From contig JBAIAA010000251.1 in the NCBI GenBank assembly GCA_037893245.1, positions 62,001 through 126,000 of the forward strand: 64,000 nt of DNA. The letters run 5' to 3'. The notes under the pieces were generated by a model. That model had not been told where the DNA came from and did not search any database. It was given only the letters and a program-made list of their open reading frames with translations. The DNA is from Crossaster papposus (taxonomy: Eukaryota > Echinodermata > Asteroidea > Velatida > Solasteridae). The translations under genes were made by a program, and so were the position numbers. Below, one piece after another: positions 55,286 to 64,000 of this stretch (within the stretch, counting starts at the first letter, position 1; every line of letters begins with the position of its first letter).

Positions 55286-55330
55286 GGAGGATTTGTTTTG
55301 TTTTATTATATTCTTGTTGTTATATTAATA

Positions 55331-56625
55331 TTATACTTTGAAGTTAGCAATCTTCCTGTGCAGTGTGCGGCTGGTATACAACAACTGTTTTAGCTTAGGG
55401 TTGTTGGTGATAGAGATGTTAACGCCGTAGTTGGGGCCTAGTAGACCAGTGTATTTATTAAGGATTCGTTTAGCTTGTCTGACGTTGTAGCTGGCTTTGT
55501 TGAAGGGAATTTTGCAAAGAATTGCGCGTTTCGGCGTTTTAAAAGTGTGTAATTTGGTGCAGGCTTCGTCTCTGTAATCTAGGGAATTTTCTCGAATTAA
55601 TCTATTAGGGTAGCCACACCTTTTGAGTCGGAGTTTGAAAAGTTGGAGTATGTGATTATATTCATTCTCGTCTGCACTGTGAGTCTTGTAGCGATGGCAT
55701 TCTCCTTTGATGATGCCTCTGAAGATACAGGGGTTATGATTAGATTTGTAATTGACATAGGTGAACTTATGAAAGGCTTTTTGGAAGACACGGTATTGGA
55801 TTTTATTATTCGTTAGAGTGAAATAGTTAATAGACAAAGTAAGATCCAGAAAATTCATAGTTTTGTTGTTCACAGAGAAGTTGACAGGAATGGATTTCAG
55901 ATAGAGGCCCGCTAGCGTTTTGATTATGTCTTGATATGAGGAAGTGGGGTCGTTGCGAAAATAATTAAGCCGTCGTCGATATATCTAACGAAGAGCAGTA
56001 CATTGGGGGATCTATGTGCGGTCCAGAACAGGAATTCTCTATAAGCTAATACAAGGTTAGCGAGTTGTGCGGAATGATAGCTCCCCATTTGAACTCCTTT
56101 AGTTTGTTTGAAGAGGTGTTTACCGATTTAAAAATGGCTGAAATCACTGGTGAAGTTATGTAGTTTAGAAAAATAGGAATAGTATTCGTGAGGGTATTCA
56201 CAGGCAGCGCTTATCTTGAAAAGTGTTTCTTGGATATCGTGATGGTGTGATGTTTGTGTATAGGCTCTCAAAATCAAAAGAAATAAATGAGATATCATCG
56301 TCGTAAGATACTTCCAGAGAATCAAGTGAATTTATTAATTGAAGGAAGTTGGTGATGATTGGCCAAGGAATGTCCTTTTCAAAAAAGTTATCTTGAAATC
56401 TGGACAGTAAGATGTTTAGGTAGAAGCCTAATGTTTTGGATACAGGGGAGGTGATCCAGCTATGTGCAGTTATAATGGGCCTGCCTTTAAGTAATTTCTC
56501 ATTATGGGGAGAAGGTGGTTCTTTCAACTTGTGGACTTTAGGCAGCATGTCCATTGATGGTATTTTGGATTGACCGGAAGAGACGATTTTTAATACAAAC
56601 CACTGATTTTCCCACGGTGATGATG
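55331..56625 (-). pseudogene. Penelope-like reverse transcriptase, broken
   Basis: Read on the minus strand: MDMLPKVHKLKEPP and GRPIITAHSW (fingers), SFDFESLYTNI (motif A), KGVQMGSYHSAQLANLVLAY (motif B), VRYIDDGLIIF with catalytic YIDD (motif C, 55972-55983), then FLDLTLSINYF, KRCGYPNRLI and a C-terminal block ending NFKV. The lesions are a frameshift near 56245, a TAA at 56128-56130 and a frameshift near 55940. The N-terminus and any GIY-YIG endonuclease are absent; the ORF stops right after the RT-thumb-like part. The short dd-type motifs PKVHK and SLYTNI fit Penelope-like elements better than LINE or LTR RTs. Confidence 0.75.
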
Positions 56626-56975
56626 AAGTATTTTATACCATCATATGCTAATATAGACAAATTTAATACAAAAATGATGAAACTGTTTGTTTCAGTGCAA
56701 CACAAACGTTGCCATGCGATTCCTTGGCCTTTGATACATATAATTCGCTACTAAAATCACTTGCCTCGGCATTATATAACTAAAAACATGCCGTTTTAAG
56801 GAAATGGCGGCCATTTTGAATATATTACGTCATAATTAGGTCAAGGTCATTGCAATTTTTTTGGAGCATGGGATTTTATTAATCTACATACCCATAGGAG
56901 TCTTTAAAAAAAAATTGGTGCTTTTGTCCACCGTGTCACGATCTTCGTGTTTTTTGTCCTTAATCCACCTCACTA

Positions 56976-58030
56976 TATTGGCTGAAAAAACGTGTACAAA
57001 TCCTATAGAAAAAAGTCTGAAAGTGGAAAAAAAAAAACTAGACATGTGTTTGTGGACAAACACAGAGCTCTTTCGAGTGTCCAAAGTTACTTTCAATGTG
57101 TATGTGGTGGTCTTTTGTGTGTGCCAAGTCTCAAGTCGATCAGATTTACTAGTGTCAAAGTCAATAGCCTAAAGAAAAACGTGTACAAAACCTATGGGGG
57201 AAAATTGAACCTTTAAAGTGACGCCCCGTGACCTTGAATGACGTAATCGTGCCAAGTTTCTCCTACGACCGTCTGTGGATAGTGGTCTATGTGTGTGCCA
57301 AGTCTCAAGTCGATAGGATTTACTAAGTGTCAAAGTCAATAGACTAAAGAAATACGTGTACAAAACCTATGGGGGAAAAATTAAACCTTTAACTTGACGT
57401 CACGTGACCTTGAATGACGCAATCGTGCTGAATTTCTTTCAGAAACATTTGGTGGTGGTGTTCTGAGTATATGGCAAGTTTCAAGTCGGTCGGATTTACC
57501 AAAGTGTCAAATTCAATAGTCTGAAGAAAAACGTGTACAAAACCTATGGGACAAATTTCACCTTTAACGCGAAGTCACGTGACCTTGAATGACGTAATCG
57601 CGACGAATTTCTTCTAGGACCGTCCTTGGGTGGTTGTCTAAGTGTATGCCAAGTCTCAAGTCGATCGGATTTACCAAAGTGTCAAAGTGTATTGGCTGAA
57701 AAAATGTGTACAAATCCTATGGAAAAAAGTCTGAAAAATCGGTGAAAAACCGAAACAGCTAAAAAATAGAAATGTGTTTGTGGACAAACACAGAGCTGTT
57801 TCGGGTGTCTAAGATGACCTTTATTATGTGTGTGCCGAGTTTGAAATCGATCGGATTTACCCAAGTTAATTGGTTGAAAAATACGTGTACAAATCCTATT
57901 GGGAAAGCTACACCTTTAATGTGACGTCACATGACACCTGGGAATGTCATCATGATGTCATCTTAATGTTTGTCTATAACACATTCTGGAATACTTGCAT
58001 ACCAAGTTTGACCCTGAAGTGTTCTCCTCA
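56976..58030 (+). repeat. TGACGTCA-rich tandem array, right part
   Basis: Continues the 51545-53051 array with five or more 175-190-bp units (CGTGTACAAA near 56990, 57180, 57355, 57535, 57708, 57880). The last unit reverts to the TTTAATGTGACGTCACATGA type found at the left end. Confidence 0.85.
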
Positions 58031-58066
58031 AGATATGACTCCAATAAAACACTTTAACAAGCCAAC

Positions 58067-58199
58067 TGTTACGAGTCCGTTGTCATGCTTGTTTATTCCT
58101 TGGTTCCATTCACACAAGCCCCTAGGTCACGTGATGACCCTTTCCCGGGTCATGATAGTGCATGTACATTATAAACTAGTCTTTGCTCAAGACACTACA
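58067..58199 (-). repeat. Candidate short 3' LTR of the right-hand Gypsy element
   Basis: On the minus strand it begins TGTAGTGTC and ends GACTCGTAACA (TG...CA), is 133 bp, contains AATAAA (GGAATAAACAAG) and is preceded immediately by a polypurine tract. Short LTRs are known in Mag-like Gypsy elements. The matching 5' LTR lies outside the window, so this cannot be confirmed here. Confidence 0.5.
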
Positions 58200-58214
58200 T
58201 CTCCTCCCTTTCTT
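58200..58214 (-). other. Polypurine tract
   Basis: Minus strand AAGAAAGGGAGGAGA directly before the candidate 3' LTR, where plus-strand DNA synthesis would be primed. Confidence 0.5.
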
Positions 58215-58796
58215 AGATCTTGAATCTACAGATAATATCAAATGCATTTTTTTTTTTGTAAACAAGCTTTCGATTATCAAACAAGACAAGTGAATTACAT
58301 CGGAATCCCTTTGTAAACTGTTTTCGATACATGTATGTCTAACTTTGATAAATCATTCAATTTTCTTTTTTTTAAATGTGGACTCTTTTTTTTTTAAAAC
58401 AATTCTGCAAACTATGGCAACACTGAAGAATTAATATATTTTAACTTGAGGAATTTGTTTTGTTTTCTAATGATGTACTATTCAACATACTATATATTTT
58501 CTGTTTCCATGTAACACAAGCAAGATTGGCAGAACAAGTATTTCCATTAAACAAATGAGTTATTTGTTATTTATCAATGAAAAGTAAAGTACTGATAAAC
58601 AAATTGTAAAAGACGACTATTTGGTCGCAAACATGAACAAACTCAACAAATTGGGCAAAACTGGCAATTCTTTCTTTAACATCATCAAAGTCTAACGGTA
58701 CATTACAAAGTCATCAAACCGTTGGGGTAGTTTTCTTTCCCTAGCCGGCCTACTTTCAACCTGAGTATGCATGTTCTCAGTCTTTCTTTCCGAGGT

Positions 58797-58893
58797 GACA
58801 GCCCTATGTTCCGACACCCCTATGTTCCGACACCCCTATGTTCCGACAACTAAACCTATGTTCCGACACCCCTATGTTCCGACACCCGAAAAT
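58797..58893 (+). repeat. 15-bp minisatellite, left array
   Basis: Five copies of CCTATGTTCCGACAC, one followed by AACTAAA. The same unit appears in the opposite orientation at 60800-60975. Confidence 0.9.
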
Positions 58894-60772
58894 GAGGTTA
58901 TAATGGCCTGTTACATATGTTGGTGACAGGAGGGCCCATGTACATTCATGGCTCTCATCGTAAATAAAGAATCGACGCTCGCCGAAGAAGGGAAAGTTGC
59001 GCTTTATTAATTATACATACATCAGTTAGCGAGAATTGTTTGTCAGTGCGCATGTGTGTTTCGCGTTAAAAGGTTTTCGCTTAATATGAACTCGGCGCTT
59101 GCCCGCGCAGAATGGTAAACGTAAGCGCACAATTCCGCGGTTGACTCGGCCATGAAACGGGGGCAAGCTGGCTAAGGAAAGCAATGAATTTAGTGCCAGA
59201 ATTTCTTAAGTAGGCCTTGTGGATAAACAAAGTACAACGTCAATTGTGGCCCTATAGAATGGGCCTTTCTAATAAAAAATGTAAATTGCACATCGCGCGT
59301 GTGGACTGCCAAAAATCGACGCTTACAGAAGGCTTTTAAGCGTATTTTAAAGGTTTGCAAGTAATGTTGCAACTTGTGGGCGTGCGCACTAAACGAAACA
59401 AGGCATTTACACAACCAACGCACAATTTCGGCGCTTGCCTCTTAAGCAAAAAATAGTGATCGCAAGCACACAATTCAGCGGTAAGCAGCGATAAAAAATG
59501 GGTCCACCATGTTGGCAAAGGCATATTGCGTCATTTTGTTTATTTGTTGTTTATTTTGTTATTTCTGCAGGCGGGTCCCGTTATTATTTTGAAGGCCCGG
59601 TACTGGTAGCCAATGCACATGGGGTGGGGGTGGTTGAGACAGTCTTGCTTGCAAAAAGTACAATGAGCCATGTCAGTTTTGTCTTTAAATTTAAGGCCCG
59701 CGTCTTAAGCTTTAGGTGTGCAGAAAATTCAAATTAATGTATTTTGACTTTTGATGAAGAAACTAGACAACTCAAAAAAATAAATAAAAATTGTACCCAT
59801 AGGCTATAGGGTTGTCATGATGTGGCTCCTTCATTATAATAATCAACATTCTTTATTAAAAGTGGACTGTACTTTTCCTGTGTGCAAAAACGGTCATCGA
59901 ATGTGATTTATGTCAGCGGGGCATCTGTGTTTGTCAACACATTCCTTGGTGTTTGTTTTTCTTTTTTATTTCGAATCGTCAAGTCTCTTCTGATACTTAG
60001 GCCTATACTAGTTTAATCCTTGCAAGTAGCGGTGCGGAAAAAAAGGACAACACCGCCTCCGATTTGTCCCCGAAGAAAAATGATCGGATTCCCCTTAGTT
60101 TAAAACAACGGGTGTCCAGGGTGCAAAGACCCCGAGGCGGGAGCTCGGGACGTTTAGCTTGATAAATCAAGCCTATCTGTATGCCTTAAAACCAGGGAAT
60201 AAAAACACTAACTTGTATTATAGCATTTTTATTCATATCCAAACTTGACATTTTAATGGAAGGCTCATGTAACCTCTTTAACATCAAGACAAAACAAATT
60301 AAACGATTCCAAACAATGCATTACAATGGCACAAATTTCAATACAGATCTGATTTTGAAACCATATTAATAGTCTTTTGATATGTTGATAGAGTGGGAAC
60401 ACTTTATAACTTTGGTAAAGACAACAAAATCTCTGTCGTATTTGGTTGACGTGAGCGTGATTTATTAATTGTATTTTAAGTTATAATTAAAATGCAACTA
60501 TAGTCGGATCGCGTGAAACGAGGTTGGCGTTAACCAATCAGAAGCGAGAGATTTAAACACTATTAAGTTCACGCCAGTACAATTTCCCCATATAAATATT
60601 TCTGTCTGGGATGCTGTGAAGGTCGAGAAAGTACAGTTTGGACACCCCGATTTTCATTCCGAAATTAAGAACAATGTGTTTAATTGTTTAAGAGAACCTT
60701 ATAACACAGGAATGACACAGATAAGCTAGAACTTAAGAGATGACAAACAGTGGATTGGTCACTCAATTCCCA
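58894..60772. other. Non-coding 3' region of the right-hand Gypsy element
   Basis: Lies between the pol stop and the left minisatellite. No domain-bearing frame on either strand; a plus-strand 79-codon frame at 59498-59737 is unsupported. If the 58067 LTR is right, this is an unusually long 3' untranslated region, possibly enlarged by insertions. Confidence 0.4.
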
Positions 60773-63700
60773 TTATGGTAGGGTGAAGGCACATACGTAT
60801 AATGTGTCGGAACAAAGGGGTATTGGAACATAGGGGGTGTCGGAACATAGGTTGAGTTGTCGGAACATAGGGGTGTCGGAACATAGGGGTGTCGAAACAT
60901 AGGGGTGTCGGAACATGGGTTTAGTTGTCGGAACATAGGGCTGTCGGAACATAGGGCTGTCGGAATATAGGGGTGTAACCCTTTCCGAGGTTTTTTGGTT
61001 GTTTCTACCCCCACTTTCCGTGTCTGTTGTGTCTGGTGTGTCTGGTGTATCTGGTGTATCTGGTGTATCACACACGTGATCGTTTAGTGGTTTGTTGTAT
61101 TTCTTAACATGAGTACTGTTTCTTTGGTACTGGGCACCAGTTGGTGATTTAACAACAACCCTGTTCCCTTTTTTCTCAACTACTTTGTATGGCTCTGTGA
61201 AGAAAGGTGTACTTAGTTTGTCATGTTTAGATTGTCTTACTAGGACTTCATCTCCTTTCTCTAGATCTCTTTCTTTAGCTCCTCTCTTCATGTCAATGTA
61301 TCTTTTATTCCTCTCCTTTCTCAGGGCATCTCTATCTCTTATCTCTTCATCCTGCCTGGCCATCTCTTCAACTTCAGGGAGTCTGGTTTGCAGTCTGCGC
61401 TTGAACATCATTTCTGCTGGGGTAACACCTGTAGTATTATGAGGTGTTGTTCTGTATGCAAACATGTAATTCCGCACCTCTCTTTTCCAGTCTTTCTTCT
61501 CTGCATGTGCAATGCGTATTCTTTTCATGAGAGACCTGTTTTGTCTTTCCACTTCTCCATTGGCAGCAGGATGCAAGGGGGTGACTCTTCTGTGATTGAT
61601 CCCATTTTCTGAGAGGTATGCTTCGAACTTGTCCGACGTAAACTGAGGGCCATTATCGGACGTTAAAGTTACTGGTAAGCCGTGTTGGACGAACACATTC
61701 TCCAAAGACTCGATGACCCTTTCACTTGTAGTGACCTTCATAAAATCAACCTCATAGTATCGACTGTAATAGTCCACTATCACTAGCACATACTCCTGTG
61801 ATGGCAATGGTCCAAGCAGGTCAATGCTAATGTCTTGCCAAGGGCCAGTTGGCAATGATGTCGGATTCATTGGTTCGGGGGCAGGCATTGCCCCTGTTAT
61901 CTGACAGGCGTGGCATCTCCGCACATAGTTCTCCACATCCTTTTCCATGTGTGGCCACCAGACCTTAGTCCTTAACCTCTGTTTAGTCCCGACTATTCCA
62001 AGGTGTCCCTGGTGAGCTAACCGAACACACTGAAGTCTCAGACTTTTGGGAACTACAATCCTGGTTCCTCTCAAGACAAGAAAACCAATACACGAGAGTT
62101 CATTTCTCATTGGGAAAAAGTCTCTGATGTCTGATTCCCATGAGTCCTCCTGGAGGCATCTCCGGACAGCACTTAGTTCAACATCTATTCTTGAAGCTTC
62201 TTCCACTTCTCTGGTTGACAAAGCATTGGGGGTTGCTTCACCTGCTACCCAACGTACGTAGCGTTCCGTTTCATCCTGCAGTGTCCCTTGTTCATTCGTC
62301 CGAGTCATCTTAGAAAGCCTCGATAGAACATCTGCAATGTTGTATCTTCCCGGTAGGTATTTCACCTTGAAGGAATACGACATCAACTTCATCACCCATC
62401 TTTCAATCCGGGCATTTGGGCGGGATCTCGGCCCATACAGGACTTCCAGGGGTTTATGGTCTGTTAACAAAACAAAATCCACCCCATACAGGTATGTGTG
62501 GTATTTCCCACATGCCCACACTACAGCAAGCGCCTCCTTTTCAGTTGTTGAGTATCTTTTCTCAACATCAGTCAATGTTCTACTGGCATAGGATATTATC
62601 CGAATTTGTCCATCATATTCTTGCAGAAGCACGGCTCCTAGGCCGACGTTGCTTGCATCTGTCACAAGTTGGGTACTGTCTGCATCGAGCCTGAAGTATC
62701 CCAGAGTATTTGTATGTGTCAAGGCTTCTTTCAATTTGGTGAAGCTGTCTTCCTGCTCCTTTCCCCAATGAAAGTGTATATTCTTCCGTACCATCCTCCG
62801 CAATGGCTCTGCCACCGTAGCAAGGTTGGGGATGTAGCGAGCTGAGAAATTCACCAAGCCGAGAAAACTTCTGACCTCAGCAGCATTAGATGGCCTCCTG
62901 GCATTACGCAGTGCCTCTGCACGGTCTTCTGTCGGCTGTATGCCTTCCCTAGACAGAGTATGGCCCATGAATGTGATCTTGTGAACTCCAAACTTGCACT
63001 TATCTTTGTTCAAGGTCAAGTTTCTTTTCTTCAATTTTCTCATGACACAGTCTAGCCACTGATCATGTTCCTCCTGTGTCTTGCCATAGACTACTATGTC
63101 ATCTGATATGTTTGCTATGCCTTCGCTCATACCGACCACCTGACTTATGACATGTTGATACTTTTCTGGGGCTGCATTAATCCCGAACATAAGTCGCTTG
63201 TACCTATACAATCCCTTGTGGGTTACAAATGTTGTGATATCCCTAGATTGCTCATCTAGCTCGATTTGGTGGAAACCATACTTTAAGTCTAGTTTACTGA
63301 ACACAACACTGCCATTCATTTTATACAAGACTTCGTCCACTGTTGGGATCGGGTGTCTTTCCCGTTTGATCGCCTGATTAGCTTGCCTCATGTCTACACA
63401 AAGACGGATGTCACCGTTGGGTTTTGGGACTACAATAACTGGGCTTACCCATGAACTTGGCTCATTTACATGTTCAATTATGTCAAGAGCTTCCAATTCA
63501 TCTAACTTGTCATTCACTTTAGCCCTCAAACTATACGGAATACGGTACATGTTTTGAGCTACTGGGGAGACATCGGGGTCTACATGCAAATGAAGTTGGT
63601 AATTTGTTAGTTTACCTATGCCCTCAAAACATTGTGGGTACTTGTCTTGTACACTTTGTACACTGCCTACTCCACTCATATCTGCACCTAATCCAATCTT

Positions 63701-64000
63701 CAATACCCCTAGCCTCATAGCTGTCTCTCTACCTAGCAAGGCTGGCCCCTTACCATTGAGCACAAAGAACTCTGCCTTAATACACTCTTCTGACCCAGTA
63801 AGTGACACGCTTGTGATAAACTTGCCTTTCAAATCTAGTGGTTGTCTTGAACCATACGCATACAACTTTTTAGTGGTCTTTTCTGACTGACAACTGATCC
63901 TGTTAGCTTTCAATGTTTCCCAGGTTTCATAATCAACTATGTTTACCGTGGCCCCACTATCAACAATCATGTCAATTTCCTGCTTATCTACTACAACCTT
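60773..64000 (-). CDS. pol: Gypsy pol polyprotein, partial (runs off the right edge)
   Basis: Open from the window edge to a TAA at 60773-60775. Protease: MIVDSGATVNIVDYETWETL near 63970. RT: RLCVDMRQANQAIKRERHPI and NISDDIVVYG, the SDD variant usual in this lineage. RNase H: LVTDASNVGLGAVLLQEYDG and LLTDHKPLEVLYG. Integrase: H-H-C-C finger (HQGHLGIVGTK...CHACQ), then D (IDLLGP), D (TSDNGPQF) and E (GEVERQN) with 35 residues between the last two. The frame is intact, so this copy may encode active enzymes. The last about 90 residues are translated from a 9-bp repeat (DTP units, about 61020-61075) and the 15-bp minisatellite. The ATG at 63970 is inside the protease, so the true start is beyond the window. 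Confidence 0.93.
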   Translation of the reverse strand, partial: KVVVDKQEIDMIVDSGATVNIVDYETWETLKANRISCQSEKTTKKLYAYGSRQPLDLKGKFITSVSLTGSEECIKAEFFVLNGKGPALLGRETAMRLGVLKIGLGADMSGVGSVQSVQDKYPQCFEGIGKLTNYQLHLHVDPDVSPVAQNMYRIPYSLRAKVNDKLDELEALDIIEHVNEPSSWVSPVIVVPKPNGDIRLCVDMRQANQAIKRERHPIPTVDEVLYKMNGSVVFSKLDLKYGFHQIELDEQSRDITTFVTHKGLYRYKRLMFGINAAPEKYQHVISQVVGMSEGIANISDDIVVYGKTQEEHDQWLDCVMRKLKKRNLTLNKDKCKFGVHKITFMGHTLSREGIQPTEDRAEALRNARRPSNAAEVRSFLGLVNFSARYIPNLATVAEPLRRMVRKNIHFHWGKEQEDSFTKLKEALTHTNTLGYFRLDADSTQLVTDASNVGLGAVLLQEYDGQIRIISYASRTLTDVEKRYSTTEKEALAVVWACGKYHTYLYGVDFVLLTDHKPLEVLYGPRSRPNARIERWVMKLMSYSFKVKYLPGRYNIADVLSRLSKMTRTNEQGTLQDETERYVRWVAGEATPNALSTREVEEASRIDVELSAVRRCLQEDSWESDIRDFFPMRNELSCIGFLVLRGTRIVVPKSLRLQCVRLAHQGHLGIVGTKQRLRTKVWWPHMEKDVENYVRRCHACQITGAMPAPEPMNPTSLPTGPWQDISIDLLGPLPSQEYVLVIVDYYSRYYEVDFMKVTTSERVIESLENVFVQHGLPVTLTSDNGPQFTSDKFEAYLSENGINHRRVTPLHPAANGEVERQNRSLMKRIRIAHAEKKDWKREVRNYMFAYRTTPHNTTGVTPAEMMFKRRLQTRLPEVEEMARQDEEIRDRDALRKERNKRYIDMKRGAKERDLEKGDEVLVRQSKHDKLSTPFFTEPYKVVEKKGNRVVVKSPTGAQYQRNSTHVKKYNKPLNDHVCDTPDTPDTPDTPDTTDTESGGRNNQKTSERVTPLYSDSPMFRQPYVPTTKPMFRHPYVSTPLCSDTPMFRQLNLCSDTPYVPIPLCSDTLYVCAFTLP
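60800..60975 (-). repeat. 15-bp minisatellite, right array (inside the pol ORF end)
   Basis: About ten copies of GTGTCGGAACATAGG on the plus strand, inverse of the array at 58797. In the pol frame it is read as recurring PMFR and LCSD segments. Confidence 0.9.

Larger units (their letters stand above)
53055..56975. mobile_element. 3.9-kb TIR element inserted in the array, 3-bp target duplication
   Basis: Ends TAGTGAGGTGGATTAAGGA (53055) and TCCTTAATCCACCTCACTA (to 56975) are inverted copies, with looser pairing for 100 bp or more (CACGGTGGACAAAAGCACCA both sides). TAT flanks both ends and occurs once (AAAGTGTATTGGCTG) in uninterrupted array units. Inside lie AT-rich sequence (53600-54430), the 49-bp minisatellite and a broken Penelope-like RT, but no transposase that I can recognise. 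Confidence 0.75.

Noticed and set aside
53055-56975. CACTA (EnSpm) assignment from the CACTA/TAGTG words and 3-bp duplication
   Set aside because: The orientation is wrong: CACTA elements begin with CACTA, whereas this one begins TAGTG and ends CACTA; no transposase seen.

Overview
This window is animal nuclear DNA. It has spliced exons on consistent phases, tRNA-derived SINEs, many short inverted-repeat elements, a PHD-finger LINE, Ty3/Gypsy elements and a Penelope-like reverse transcriptase, and no bacterial gene organisation. The one clear host gene encodes a PAN/Apple protein resembling the 'uncharacterized skeletal organic matrix protein 5' family. I associate that family, the PHD-LINE with a 2A-like motif and the Mag-like Gypsy element with echinoderms and other marine invertebrates. 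An echinoderm, perhaps a sea star, is my best guess; this is inference.

Left part (1-20.6 kb): a 377-bp tandem repeat and a LINE tail (0.2-1.85 kb), then the host gene on the minus strand from a TATA box at 19.24 kb to a stop at 4.94 kb. Its coding blocks are at 19.09-18.73, 12.1, 9.9, 7.5 and 4.97 kb. The introns are full of short inverted-repeat elements, SINEs and a 3.35-kb element (14.08-17.42 kb) built from tandem units carrying CRE-like and CTCF-like motifs.

Middle (20.6-37 kb): a young Ty3/Gypsy element with 1592-bp LTRs (20961-30536) sits inside an older repeat whose empty copy lies inverted at 43.7-45.6 kb. It has gag, a well-formed -1 frameshift signal, pol with two lesions, and an extra 3' zinc-finger ORF behind a splice acceptor. 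A PHD/endonuclease/RT LINE with one full-length ORF and a 2A-like motif follows (33.1-36.6 kb).

Right part (37-64 kb): a 42-bp minisatellite beside a 1.8-kb long inverted repeat; several nested MITEs; a 6.5-kb array of TGACGTCA-rich repeats split by a 3.9-kb inverted-repeat element that contains a broken Penelope-like RT and a 49-bp hairpin minisatellite; and, on the minus strand, the 3' two-thirds of a second Gypsy element running off the right edge.

Apart from the PAN gene and a weak first-exon candidate at 48.64 kb I see no host gene. Most of the sequence is transposable elements and their debris, often nested, so relative ages can be read from who interrupts whom.
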